A stretch of DNA of 64,000 bases from Ruminococcus sp. GTDB taxonomy: Bacteria; Bacillota; Clostridia; Lachnospirales; Lachnospiraceae. The DNA lies in the NCBI GenBank assembly GCA_013911065.1, contig JACERV010000015.1, forward strand, positions 47,842 to 111,841. Direction: 5' to 3'. Below, one piece after another: positions 1 to 8,655 of the stretch. The notes beneath the pieces were generated by a model that saw only the letters and a list, made by a program, of their open reading frames with translations, ran no database searches and was not told the DNA's origin. Position 1 is the first letter of the stretch. Each line of letters starts with the position of its first letter. The position numbers and the translations under genes were made by a program.

Positions 1-1324
1 ATTATTTAGTGGTTCGGTAATTACAACGGGTACTATTCCATATTCATCTTCTGCATTTAATTTTGATATATCAACTACCAATATTACAACTGCTGGTACC
101 TATACAATTCAGATTAATGCGTTAGATAGCCGTAAAAACAGAAGTGGCGTCGTATCTTATAGCTTTACTGTATTTGCATATAAAAAACCTTCTATTAGTG
201 CATCCATGTATCGATTCAATAATTTTGAACAAGCTACATTAATTAGTTTAACTGGTAATATTGCAAAGACAACTGTGTCAGGTGTGCAGAAAAACGCTAT
301 TACATCTCTTAAATACAGATATACTGAATCGGGCACCCCCTATCCAAATACATATGAAAATCTAACTGAATATACGACAAGTAATATTACTGGAACAGAT
401 AATTTATTACTTACATTTAATAAGACAGATTCATCAAATCCATTCAAAACATTGGCATACGAGAAGTCTTATATTTTTCAATTTGTGTTGACGGATAAAA
501 TGGAGTTTTCTACTGTTTTTGAGGTATTTGTAGCACAGGGAACACCGCTAATGTCTGTGAGTGAGGATGGATATGTTGGGATTGGTATGATACCTGACTT
601 CGAAAGCGCATCTAAATTACAAGTAAGTACAGATATTATGGCAAATGGTAAAAATATACTTACTGAAATTGATAAGAAATTTAATACCGCTAATGTAGTA
701 AACAATCTGACTACTACTGCTGCTGGATATGCCTTAGATGCAAGACAATGTCAGGCATTAAACGCCTCAATTTCTACGTTGTCAAATACAGCATCAGGTT
801 TATCAACTACTTTATCAAATTTGTCAACTACCGTATCAGGAAAAGCTCCCACTAACCATGCAAGTTCTGGTACTGGCTATGGAGTCGGCAGCACTGCAAA
901 TTATGGGCACGTCAAAACACGTAATGACCTTAATGCCTCCGCTTATGCAGCAGGGGAAGCTCTTAGTGCCTATCAGGGATATGTACTAAATCAAAAACTT
1001 CCTGATTCAGGATGGAAACTCCTGTTAGGTAATGGTAATAGTGGTGAAAGTAATAATGGTATAAGCTATAGGTTAAAGAATGGATTTGTAACACTTGTAA
1101 TAAATTTAGGAGGTTCAACAAATATAACTATTGGTACTAATTGGACATATATTTCTACACTGCCAGGTGGTTATAGGCCATCAATAAATATTCAATTTGC
1201 GGGAAAAACACCAGGAACATCTAATACTCAATTATGGCAAATAAACACAGAAGGACTTATTTATGCAGCAGCAGTATCATCATCAGTGTATAGTAGAGCA
1301 TCAATTACATTCCCGGTTAATTAG
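1..1324 (+). CDS. Phage minor structural (tail/receptor-binding-like) protein, 5' truncated by window
   Basis: The reading frame is open from base 2, so the gene starts upstream of the window; about 440 residues are visible. The N-terminal visible part is rich in beta-strand-like Thr/Ser/Gly repeats and a domain ending in a short EDGYVGIG stretch. This arrangement is typical of siphophage minor structural proteins (DUF859-like), which form tail tip or receptor-binding fibres. A Ser/Thr/Leu heptad-like segment (about 185-215 in the visible numbering) could be a trimeric coiled coil. The C-terminal 120 residues look like a beta-rich tip domain. The gene sits directly before an endolysin, the usual order at the end of a late phage operon. 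The family call is by pattern recognition; a prophage tail protein is the safe statement. Confidence 0.75.
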   Translation, partial: LFSGSVITTGTIPYSSSAFNFDISTTNITTAGTYTIQINALDSRKNRSGVVSYSFTVFAYKKPSISASMYRFNNFEQATLISLTGNIAKTTVSGVQKNAITSLKYRYTESGTPYPNTYENLTEYTTSNITGTDNLLLTFNKTDSSNPFKTLAYEKSYIFQFVLTDKMEFSTVFEVFVAQGTPLMSVSEDGYVGIGMIPDFESASKLQVSTDIMANGKNILTEIDKKFNTANVVNNLTTTAAGYALDARQCQALNASISTLSNTASGLSTTLSNLSTTVSGKAPTNHASSGTGYGVGSTANYGHVKTRNDLNASAYAAGEALSAYQGYVLNQKLPDSGWKLLLGNGNSGESNNGISYRLKNGFVTLVINLGGSTNITIGTNWTYISTLPGGYRPSINIQFAGKTPGTSNTQLWQINTEGLIYAAAVSSSVYSRASITFPVN

Positions 1325-1348
1325 ATGGAAAGAAAGGAGAAACCGTAT

Positions 1349-2104
1349 ATGACTATTTGCAGAGGAATAGCAGGCAGAAGGGGGGAAAACCCTGTGGGAA
1401 TATTCCTGCACAATGATGCCGGAAGTCAAAATGCTGATGCTGCATTTTATAGAAGCTGGTTACAAACACATAGTTTAGAAAACGGATTCGCACATTATTA
1501 TGTAGCCTCGGACAGTGTATTACAAGCGGAAGATGATACAAACTGTGCATGGCACTGTGGAGATCCAAACGGAAATTTGAACTATTTATCAATTGAGGTA
1601 TGTCAGAGCATGGGCGAGCTGAATACTTTTAAATCCAATGAAAAGACGGCCCTTGAACTGGCAGCACAAAAGTGTCAGCAATACGGCATTACACCTTCTA
1701 AAGATACAATCAGATTACATCAGGAGGTATATGCAACTGCCTGTCCTCACAGGTCGACAGAGATTCATGGAGGAGCTTCTGCCGCAAAAATGTATTTTAT
1801 CAATCGAATCAAGGAGCTTATGAATGAAATAAATTCAACGGGGACAGCAGAAAGACTCGCCACCACAGCGATAGAAAGGACGATAACAACTATGCAGTGC
1901 TTTTACAAAATCACAGACAAAGATAAAAATAAAATATACTATTTCGATGGATTCAATGTTCACCCTTTAAGCCATCCTGACGAAAAAAAGGTTTTGAATG
2001 ACATTTACAAAGCAAATAATGGAAAAGATATGCCCGAATTCTCCTGGATTAGCAAAGTGCCTTGGTTTATGAGGTTAAAAAATGCAATGAAGAGGATGGA
2101 CTAG
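1349..2104 (+). CDS. Prophage endolysin, N-acetylmuramoyl-L-alanine amidase (Amidase_2)
   Basis: Cleaves the amide bond between muramic acid and the stem peptide during phage lysis. From the chosen start the 251-residue protein has an Amidase_2/PGRP fold at about 1-150. Zinc-ligand candidates are His21 (FLHND), His124 (RLHQE) and Cys132 (TACPH); the 8-residue spacing of the last two matches T7 lysozyme. The remaining 90 residues (YYFDG, HPDEKKVLNDIYKANNGK) form a small C-terminal domain seen in other Firmicutes phage lysins, probably for wall binding. A longer start at 1325 is possible, but AGAAAGGAG lies inside that extension and is well placed for the ATG at 1349. The gene follows the tail protein directly. 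No holin gene is visible downstream. Confidence 0.88.
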   Translation: MTICRGIAGRRGENPVGIFLHNDAGSQNADAAFYRSWLQTHSLENGFAHYYVASDSVLQAEDDTNCAWHCGDPNGNLNYLSIEVCQSMGELNTFKSNEKTALELAAQKCQQYGITPSKDTIRLHQEVYATACPHRSTEIHGGASAAKMYFINRIKELMNEINSTGTAERLATTAIERTITTMQCFYKITDKDKNKIYYFDGFNVHPLSHPDEKKVLNDIYKANNGKDMPEFSWISKVPWFMRLKNAMKRMD

Positions 2105-2170
2105 GGGAAATCAATCCTTTATGTGTGAAAGTGATAAATCCTGTCATAACTTATATAAATAGATTGATGA

Positions 2171-2211
2171 TATTGTACTTCTTGAATACTAATGGTTCAA
2201 GAAGTACAATA
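2171..2211. repeat. Palindrome A of the TTGAAC family
   Basis: A perfect inverted repeat with 16-bp arms (TATTGTACTTCTTGAA and its complement) around a 9-nt spacer that contains CATTAGTA when read on the minus strand. It lies just after the endolysin. Related palindromes occur at 3608-3664, 39469-39525 and 40286-40312. No T-run follows on either strand, so a simple terminator role is not supported. Confidence 0.8.
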
Positions 2212-2230
2212 TACACGATGCCAAAATACA

Positions 2231-2272
2231 GAATATTCTGAAAACGCCATGCAAAAGGGACTGACCCCTTTT
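2231..2272. repeat. REP-like palindrome (GGGACTGACCCC type)
   Basis: AAAAGGGACTGACCCCTTTT (2253-2272) is preceded by GAATATTCTGAAAACGCCATGC. The same flank plus core, in the opposite orientation, appears at 18582-18628, and related cores at 14693-14732 and 19313-19394. The shared flank and core mark a dispersed repeat rather than a chance terminator. Such elements are often mobilised by REP-associated tyrosine transposases, none of which lies in this window. Confidence 0.7.
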
Positions 2273-2282
2273 AAATATCTCT

Positions 2283-3503
2283 CTATTGATAGTTCCAGAA
2301 GATGGTTATTTTCCCCATCTCTGCATCCTCTATGTAAGTATACTGCACGGTCTCCAGCTCATAATATTCCAGCAGATTCTGCGCCGCTCTCTGTACCAGA
2401 TCGTTCAGGATACTGTCATATGCCTCCTGATAAAGTATGTTATTAGCAAATTTACATGTAAAGGAGCTATCCTTATTATAGATAGTCTGATTCATATCCT
2501 GAAGAAGCTGCTCTGGCTGAAACTCTTCGTAATACATACCATTTAATTTATAATAATTCAAATCCATAGAGCTGCAGGCTGGGTAAGTGACTTCCGTATC
2601 CATTGTATGATTTTTCATAATCTCTGCGTCACTGCAACATAGGTAATCGTAATTAATGCTTTTATCCGGTATATTTGCCCGGTTCTCTGTCTCAAGAAAC
2701 ACAGGATCTCCAAAAGTAACATCCATCTGATAATACTGGTCTCCACATTTCACGATATTCCATGCATGCGCTCCCTGCCCGGGAATCACTCCTGTCACGT
2801 AGATACATTCAACTCCTAATTTTTGCAGAAGATACTGGGCGGCGCGGGAATAGCCGGCACATACTGAGGACTTTCCTACAAGAGCGCTGTAAATATTCTG
2901 ATTATCCAAAGCCTCCAGATTATAATCTACAGTATTCACCAAATATTCAAATATGTATTTCACTTTATCGTATTCCGACATTTCACTGTTGATTCCGGAC
3001 AAACACTCCTCTGCGGCTTCCTCTATCTGCAACTGCCTGTTATCCTTTTCTTCTCCGGTATAGGTGTACACCGGCTGGATCTCCGAATAGTCCTTATAGC
3101 TGGTCACCTGCATTTCGCCATTGCACCAGAACAGCTCCGGCCTGTCACAAAAAATGAACTGGCTCACCTTCTTGAGTATCTCTATATCAGGTGAATGCAT
3201 GTATATGGTAGAGGAAGATTCCAGTATTCCCTGATACATCTCCTTATACAGATTCTGTTCCTCTTCGTTCAGCTGCTGGTAATAATAGCCGCTTGCTACA
3301 TCATCCTCCGGTATTTTGACCTCTTCAAAGGGTATACTTCCCAGCTCCTCTGATTGAACCTTCACAATCTTAACAACCTCCTGCGTAGATGCAAAAATTC
3401 TGGGAAACTGCTTTATCCCCACCGCCGCCAGGCCTGACGCAGTGCAGATTGAAATGATAATACCAAGGAAAACCGGCCATTTTCTTTTTCTTCTTTTTGC
3501 CAT
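2283..3503 (-). CDS. Membrane-anchored transglutaminase-like (cysteine protease fold) protein
   Basis: A 406-residue protein with a basic N-terminus (MAKRRKRKW) and one hydrophobic segment at about 10-32, so probably anchored with the bulk outside the cell. The transglutaminase-like core is at about 180-270, with a recognisable Cys-His-Asp triad: Cys215 (SSVCAGYS), His247 (GAHAWN) and Asp261 (QMDVTFGDP). Such domains in Firmicutes act as proteases or peptide-modifying enzymes at the surface; the substrate cannot be told from sequence. It stands alone, facing the prophage end, with a two-hairpin repeat in its upstream region. Confidence 0.85.
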   Translation of the reverse strand: MAKRRKRKWPVFLGIIISICTASGLAAVGIKQFPRIFASTQEVVKIVKVQSEELGSIPFEEVKIPEDDVASGYYYQQLNEEEQNLYKEMYQGILESSSTIYMHSPDIEILKKVSQFIFCDRPELFWCNGEMQVTSYKDYSEIQPVYTYTGEEKDNRQLQIEEAAEECLSGINSEMSEYDKVKYIFEYLVNTVDYNLEALDNQNIYSALVGKSSVCAGYSRAAQYLLQKLGVECIYVTGVIPGQGAHAWNIVKCGDQYYQMDVTFGDPVFLETENRANIPDKSINYDYLCCSDAEIMKNHTMDTEVTYPACSSMDLNYYKLNGMYYEEFQPEQLLQDMNQTIYNKDSSFTCKFANNILYQEAYDSILNDLVQRAAQNLLEYYELETVQYTYIEDAEMGKITIFWNYQ

Positions 3504-3607
3504 ATTTTGTTCTTACCTGCCGTTTTGTATAATACCGGCAGTCTCCTTTTTCATAATATTCACACAAAACTGTAATATGCATTCACGATTAGAAATATAA
3601 TGAATGT

Positions 3608-3664
3608 CTTCTTGAATATTACCGATTCAAGAAGTGTACTTTATTGAACGTTATTAATTCAATT
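3608..3664. repeat. Two-hairpin palindrome B of the TTGAAC family
   Basis: Two adjacent palindromes: CTTCTTGAAT-N7-ATTCAAGAAG (3608-3634) and ATTGAA-N9-TTCAAT (3643-3663). The same pair of palindrome types, CTTCTTGAA-type and ATTGAA-type, occurs side by side at 39469-39525, in reversed order. It lies between the divergent genes at 3503 (minus) and 3780 (plus). Confidence 0.75.
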
Positions 3665-3779
3665 AGTATCGATTATAATTTAGGACGAAAAAAAGTTCAA
3701 TAAAGTTTTTCTCTTTATAAGATTTTAATTTTTTCTTCCCCATTCTGTGTTATGATATTATATAAGGAGGGTGATACAA

Positions 3780-3956
3780 ATGATGCATGTATTTTATTGT
3801 ATAAAATGTAAAAGATACCATTTTACCAATAATCAGTCACATGCCCTTTGCTGTGAACAACCAATGTATCTTGTAGATGTGGAATTTACAGATTTTGTCC
3901 GTATGAACAAGGAAGAGAGAAAACGTTTCCTGCAAATTTATTCTTTGGCAGAATAA
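3780..3956 (+). CDS. Small zinc-ribbon-like protein, 58 aa
   Basis: The protein begins MMHVFYCIKCKRYHF and has two cysteine pairs, CIKC near the N-terminus and CC about 20 residues later, consistent with a treble-clef or zinc-ribbon fold. AAGGAGG at 3764-3770 is correctly spaced for the ATG at 3780 or 3783; an in-frame GTG at 3771 touches the ribosome-binding site and is unlikely. It is followed after 70 bases by another tiny gene in the same direction. Function is unknown; nucleic-acid or metal binding is a guess from the Cys pattern. Confidence 0.7.
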   Translation: MMHVFYCIKCKRYHFTNNQSHALCCEQPMYLVDVEFTDFVRMNKEERKRFLQIYSLAE

Positions 3957-4027
3957 AAGCTGCCCTTTCGCATAATCTTAAAACTTTTACACATACTATG
4001 TGCAAAAAAGTGTGAGGAGATGACGTG

Positions 4028-4183
4028 ATGAAAGAAATCAAACTGCCATCAAAAACTACGGAAGCAAATGTCTATGATGATGATAATATTCCGGAAATTG
4101 ACCTGCCTGGCAAATCCGGACTGAAGAATGTAATTCCCGATGAAAAACCAGAACCGGCTCACGGAGGTTTTTCCGGGCAATAA
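4028..4183 (+). CDS. Small hypothetical protein, 51 aa
   Basis: A short gene with a good ribosome-binding site (GAGGAG at 4014-4019, 8 nt before the ATG), ending just before an intrinsic terminator. The product begins MKEIKLPSKTT and is hydrophilic, acidic in the middle (DDDN) and rich in Pro and Gly, with no hydrophobic segment or cysteine. It probably shares a transcript with the zinc-ribbon gene upstream. I do not recognise a family. Confidence 0.6.
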   Translation: MKEIKLPSKTTEANVYDDDNIPEIDLPGKSGLKNVIPDEKPEPAHGGFSGQ

Positions 4184-4197
4184 TGGGACTCATCTAA

Positions 4198-4227
4198 TAA
4201 ATAAGGGGGCTTTTGCCCCCTTATTTG
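4198..4227. terminator. Bidirectional intrinsic terminator
   Basis: AAATAAGGGGGC-TTTT-GCCCCCTTATTT: a 12-bp stem with A/T-rich ends that would give U-tracts on both strands. It separates the small plus-strand genes from the minus-strand gene ending at 4275. Confidence 0.9.
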
Positions 4228-4274
4228 ACGTAATAGATATCCCTCCCTGAAAAACATGCCTGATACACCTATAC

Positions 4275-5531
4275 CTATGTTAATTCTGCTATTCTGGATA
4301 CTGCCACATAGATCTCTGATATTTTATACCACGTTCTGTAGTCTACTACTCCGGTCTGCGGTAATCCGAAAACTGACTGGAATCTTTCAACAGCCCCTGC
4401 CGTCGATGGTCCATACACTCCGTCTACACCAATTTTCGGAATTGCAGGATATGCCCCTGCTATTACATTCAGTTGTTCCTGTATTTGCCTTACCTTGTCT
4501 CCGCTGGCACCAATGTCCAGCAAATATCCGGGCCACGAAGACGGAACCCCTGATACCTCAGGTGCTATGTTAATATACATATCATCCCCGTAATAATGGC
4601 GCAGAATATCAATTGTTGAATATCCCTGGTCACCAAGGGACATAGAGCCCCACTGACTTAACCAGTCAGGACAGGTTACCCGCCTCCCATCACAATACTG
4701 TGTAAGTATAGGCTGCCTCACATTAGGTCTGGAAAGATAGTTTGCAAATACTTCATCTACAATTAGAGAAATTGTATCAAAATAATTTCTCTCCGGAATC
4801 CATTTGTGGTCAAATGCCGTAGAAGATGTAATTGTAAAATCGTACCCTTTATTCCTGTACCACTCTGTATAAACTCTGTTAAGTGTAAAAGACATAATCG
4901 CCAGAACATTCGCCCGGATGGCATTTTCCGGCCATGTAGCATAGACTTCACTGGAAGCCACATTTTTTATATAATCTTTATACTTTACATAATAGTTCTG
5001 TGCGGTAGTATCTCCTGGTGAGCCGTCATGAACAACCACATATTCCGGTACCACTACCCTGCTTAATACGATTTCACCAGTTTCATCAAGGGGTTTTATC
5101 TCGTCCTCTGGAATCTTGGGCGGATATTCCTCATATAAAGTATGTGCCGCTATCACAAACACTTCCTCGTTCTCACTAGTAGGGTCCATCCTCACATTTT
5201 GGATGGCCGTCACATCTGCCAGAATCTGAGCACCGGATATACTTATAGTTTCAAATCCAGGTGCACTAATATCCAATGTGTATTCCGCATAAGGCTGTAC
5301 CTCTACCGCTGGATCGAGGCTATACTCAAGGGGCGGGGCATCTAATTCCAGGCTTTCTGTCTGCCCGGAAGAGTTTGTAGTCACCTGCTCAAGTGGGCTG
5401 CCAGGCACCCCGGTATAAGATATTGATATAGTTGCATCCGGAATAGGAAAAGACGTACCTTCTGAAGTAACATTAATCTGCAGCCGTCCCTTATCAACGG
5501 CATTGTTCTGCATCGCTTTTAAAGAAGTCAT
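4275..5531 (-). CDS. SpoIID-like protein with C-terminal peptidoglycan-binding domain
   Basis: About 418 residues from the chosen ATG (GAGGG 5 nt upstream); an in-frame extension to 5594 has no better site. Three parts can be seen. An N-terminal beta-sandwich of the carboxypeptidase-regulatory type covers about 15-110 (GRLQINVTSEG, TTNSSGQTE). A central domain, about 200-320, contains NAIRANVLAIMSFTLNRVYTEW, the pattern of SpoIID/LytB-type peptidoglycan-modifying proteins. A C-terminal PG_binding_1 domain follows (GASGDKVRQIQEQL, GVDGVYGPSTAGAVERFQ). No clear signal peptide is visible. It lies just downstream of rseP and may be expressed with it or from its own promoter. A role in spore or wall peptidoglycan is inferred. 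Confidence 0.75.
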   Translation of the reverse strand: MTSLKAMQNNAVDKGRLQINVTSEGTSFPIPDATISISYTGVPGSPLEQVTTNSSGQTESLELDAPPLEYSLDPAVEVQPYAEYTLDISAPGFETISISGAQILADVTAIQNVRMDPTSENEEVFVIAAHTLYEEYPPKIPEDEIKPLDETGEIVLSRVVVPEYVVVHDGSPGDTTAQNYYVKYKDYIKNVASSEVYATWPENAIRANVLAIMSFTLNRVYTEWYRNKGYDFTITSSTAFDHKWIPERNYFDTISLIVDEVFANYLSRPNVRQPILTQYCDGRRVTCPDWLSQWGSMSLGDQGYSTIDILRHYYGDDMYINIAPEVSGVPSSWPGYLLDIGASGDKVRQIQEQLNVIAGAYPAIPKIGVDGVYGPSTAGAVERFQSVFGLPQTGVVDYRTWYKISEIYVAVSRIAELT

Positions 5532-5619
5532 GGATTCCCTCACAAATAAAATCATCTCTATTATATATATGCACGAATGAGGAAAAATGAACATTTTTAA
5601 GGAAGCTCCTCACGATCAA

Positions 5620-6654
5620 TCAAAACAAGTTGCGTATATCATTATACATTACAACTACCATTAACAGCATCAGCAGCGCAAAGCCCGCAAAGTGCACCAT
5701 ACCTTCTTTTTCCGGCGGCACCCGCTTTCTGCGCACAGCTTCAAGAAGTAGAAATACTAGTCTGCCTCCATCCAAAGCCGGTAGGGGCAGCAGGTTCATC
5801 ACTCCCAGGTTGGCTGACAGCAAAATAGCAATATTCATCAAGTTTAGCACTACAATAGACCATCCCGCCGGGGCTGCTTCTTTATACGTATTATCTACAA
5901 AATCCACAATCCCCACTGGGCCTGACATATCCCTGATTCCTACCTGCCCGGTTACGAGGAGTCTTAGACAGTCAAACGTATAATTCACCCAGTACCGCAG
6001 CGTATAAGCACCATATTGTACACATTCTATGACTCCTGCTTTTGTATTTATGCCGCTGTTACGGATTCCCAGCCTTTTACTCACATCCCCTTCCAACTGC
6101 CGGGGTTCCAGAGTCACCTCATGTTCCTGGCCGCCTCTCTCATAAGTCACTGTTACAGGTCCGGCCTCTGCGTTCATTAGGTTAAACAGGCTGACTTCCT
6201 TCCAGAGATAGACATTCTTTCCATTCAGCCGGGTAATTACATCACCCTCCTGCATTCCCTCTTCCATAGCAGAGTATCCTTTATCTACTTCCGCAACTAC
6301 CGGAGCATCGTATCCAATCCAGGCCACTAGAATGACAGAAAATACAAGGGCCATAATAAAATTAAATACCGGCCCTGCCACAATAACAGATATTCTTGCC
6401 CAGACAGATTTTGAATTAAAGCTGCCCTCGGATATATCGTCCTGGTCGTCTTCTCCCATCATGCATGCTCCGCCAAAAGGCAGCAGTTTTAAAGAAAACT
6501 TTGTCCCCCCAATTTCTTTTCCTATGATTGTAGGACCTAGTCCCAGTGAAAATTCGTCCACACGAATACCATTTAATTTCGCCAGAGTAAAATGCCCCAG
6601 CTCATGAAATAAGATGATTACGCTGAACAAAATGATTGCTAAAATTATCCCCAT
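5620..6654 (-). CDS. rseP: RIP zinc metalloprotease RseP (site-2 protease)
   Basis: Intramembrane metalloprotease that cuts membrane-bound regulators such as anti-sigma factors. The HELGH zinc motif is at residues 17-21 in the first transmembrane helix. A PDZ domain occupies about 115-190 (EEGMQEGDVITRLNG), and the second catalytic motif, NLLPLPALDGGR, is near residue 295. Length (344 aa) and topology are standard for the family. The start follows the dxr stop by 3 bases, with AGGTGG as ribosome-binding site, so it is translated with the isoprenoid/lipid genes upstream. Confidence 0.95.
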   Translation of the reverse strand: MGIILAIILFSVIILFHELGHFTLAKLNGIRVDEFSLGLGPTIIGKEIGGTKFSLKLLPFGGACMMGEDDQDDISEGSFNSKSVWARISVIVAGPVFNFIMALVFSVILVAWIGYDAPVVAEVDKGYSAMEEGMQEGDVITRLNGKNVYLWKEVSLFNLMNAEAGPVTVTYERGGQEHEVTLEPRQLEGDVSKRLGIRNSGINTKAGVIECVQYGAYTLRYWVNYTFDCLRLLVTGQVGIRDMSGPVGIVDFVDNTYKEAAPAGWSIVVLNLMNIAILLSANLGVMNLLPLPALDGGRLVFLLLEAVRRKRVPPEKEGMVHFAGFALLMLLMVVVMYNDIRNLF

Positions 6655-6657
6655 ATA

Positions 6658-7800
6658 TTACCACCTGTTTTTAATAAATTCATATGTTGCCTGTTCTGTA
6701 TTTAGTATCTCTTCCACGGAAGGATTTTCAATGATTCTGTGTTCCTCCATGCACGCCTGTATGATTTCCGGAATCTGCAAATAACGGATTTTCCTGTCCA
6801 AAAACAGAGCAACCGCTTTTTCATTTGCCGCATTAAAAACTGTTGGAAGAGAGCCCCCTCTTCTTCCCGCCTCAAATGCCAGCCTCAAACCATAAAATGT
6901 TTCCATATCCGGCTTTTCAAATGTAATCTGAGACAGCATTCCAAAGTCCAGTCTTTCTCCCGGCAGATAACGTCTTTCGGGATAATACAGAGCATATTGG
7001 ATAGGCAGTTTCATATCCGGTGTTCCCAGTTCAGCGATAATCGCCCCGTCCTCATACTCCACCATGGAATGAATAATGCTCTGAGGCTGAACTACTACCT
7101 CTACCTGGTCGACGGATACATCAAAAAGCCATTTTGCCTCAATCACTTCCAGCCCTTTGTTAACCATTGTGGAAGAATCTATTGTAATCTTGCGCCCCAT
7201 TTCCCAATTGGGATGCTTCAGCGCATCTTCCACCTGGATGTTTTTCAGCTCCTCTTTTATCTTTCCCCGGAAGGGACCTCCTGATGCAGTCAGTAAAATC
7301 TTGTGGAGAGCCTTTCTCTGACCACCCTGCAAGCACTGGAAAATCGCACTGTGCTCGCTGTCCACAGGGAGAATCAAGCTTCCGTACTCTCTGGCAAGAG
7401 GCATAATAATATGTCCTGCTGTCACCAGTGTTTCTTTATTGGCCAAAGCAATACTTTTCTTTGCCTTAATAGCCGCAATCGTCGGGAGAATTCCAATCAT
7501 TCCCACGATTGCTGTCACCAGAATCTCTGCTTCCGGCTCTGCTGCCACCTCCAGAAGGCCATCCATGCCCGACACAATCCTGATATCCAGGTCACGGACC
7601 CGTTCTCTCAATTCGCGGGCCTTCTCTTCTGTCCACACCGCTGCCAGTTTTGGATGAAATTCACGTATTTGCTCTTCTAAAAGGGTAATATTGTTTCCTG
7701 CCGCTATTGCGCTGACTTCAATATCCCCATTTTCCCGTACCACTTCTAACGTCTGGGTTCCGATGGAACCGGTAGATCCCAGTATCGCAATCTTCTTCAT
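6658..7800 (-). CDS. dxr: 1-deoxy-D-xylulose 5-phosphate reductoisomerase
   Basis: Converts DXP to 2-C-methyl-D-erythritol 4-phosphate with NADPH, the committed step of the MEP isoprenoid pathway. The NADPH-binding GSTGSIG motif is at residues 8-14. SASGGPF-type (TASGGPFRG), NWEMGRKITIDSSTM and the metal-binding VDSEHSA segments are present. The protein is 380 aa, normal for the family. ATG at 7800 is chosen over an in-frame TTG two codons upstream because AAAGG is 8 nt from the ATG. It lies between cdsA and rseP, the conserved bacterial order. Confidence 0.97.
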   Translation of the reverse strand: MKKIAILGSTGSIGTQTLEVVRENGDIEVSAIAAGNNITLLEEQIREFHPKLAAVWTEEKARELRERVRDLDIRIVSGMDGLLEVAAEPEAEILVTAIVGMIGILPTIAAIKAKKSIALANKETLVTAGHIIMPLAREYGSLILPVDSEHSAIFQCLQGGQRKALHKILLTASGGPFRGKIKEELKNIQVEDALKHPNWEMGRKITIDSSTMVNKGLEVIEAKWLFDVSVDQVEVVVQPQSIIHSMVEYEDGAIIAELGTPDMKLPIQYALYYPERRYLPGERLDFGMLSQITFEKPDMETFYGLRLAFEAGRRGGSLPTVFNAANEKAVALFLDRKIRYLQIPEIIQACMEEHRIIENPSVEEILNTEQATYEFIKNRW

Positions 7801-7845
7801 ATGCAAAACCTTTCTTTTACGCTCTTCTGGAGCTTCCCCTAAAAC

Positions 7846-8655
7846 TTACAGCAGGACTGCCAGATAGTAAATCATTGGTGCTGTAAAAATCACACTGTCA
7901 AACCTGTCAAGAATTCCCCCATGTCCGGGTATCAGATTTCCATAGTCCTTAATATTATGGTTCCTCTTAATTGCAGATGCAGCCAAGTCCCCAATTTGTG
8001 AAATGGCTCCTCCAACTGCTCCGATAATAGCAAATCTCACTAAATCGGCTCCTGCATTTCCCCATTTATTAATGGCCAGGGCATAAAGCACGCCTACCAG
8101 GGCAGCTCCTGTAATTCCACCGACTCCGCCCTCAACAGACTTTTTAGGACTTAGCTTGGGGGCCATTTTGTGTTTCCCTATCAGCATCCCCACACAGTAT
8201 GCGCAGGTATCACATCCCCAGGAACATATGAACACAAGCCATACTGTAAAAACACCCCCTGGGAGAATACGGATCTGATAAATGTAAGACAGCATCACGG
8301 CCACATAAAATACTCCAAAAAATGCTGCCAATATCTGTCCCGTCTGGTATTTGGGAAATGAAAAGACAAACACTGCCATCATACAAATCAGAAAAGCCAT
8401 GAACAGAAGCATAAACCAGTCTGTGTTCTCCGGCAGTACAGGTTTCAAGTAAAGCAGGGCATAGTATCCTACTGCAAACATATATCCACAGATTCCAGGG
8501 GCTTTTGCCTGGATATTAAACACTTTGTAGAGCTCCGTCATTCCTATCAGGCTAATGGTGAACAGTACACCAAACAGGAGGCCGCCGCCCATAATCACTG
8601 TAACCAGTGCAATGATTATTAATAGTATTCCACTCAATAGCCGTGTTTTAAACAT
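7846..8655 (-). CDS. cdsA: Phosphatidate cytidylyltransferase
   Basis: Integral membrane enzyme that makes CDP-diacylglycerol from phosphatidate and CTP, the branch point of phospholipid synthesis. The 269-residue protein is almost all hydrophobic helices. It ends with the family signature SAIKRNHNIKDYGNLIPGHGG, including the conserved Lys-Asp and His-Gly-Gly. It overlaps the end of uppS by 8 bases and has AAAGGAGG upstream, so the two are translationally coupled. Confidence 0.96.
   Translation of the reverse strand: MFKTRLLSGILLIIIALVTVIMGGGLLFGVLFTISLIGMTELYKVFNIQAKAPGICGYMFAVGYYALLYLKPVLPENTDWFMLLFMAFLICMMAVFVFSFPKYQTGQILAAFFGVFYVAVMLSYIYQIRILPGGVFTVWLVFICSWGCDTCAYCVGMLIGKHKMAPKLSPKKSVEGGVGGITGAALVGVLYALAINKWGNAGADLVRFAIIGAVGGAISQIGDLAASAIKRNHNIKDYGNLIPGHGGILDRFDSVIFTAPMIYYLAVLL

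Noticed and set aside
4763..4963. Antisense and shadow open frames over rseP, cdsA, frr, fdhA and the ABC genes
   Set aside because: They overlap strongly supported genes, have no ribosome-binding sites and no family features.
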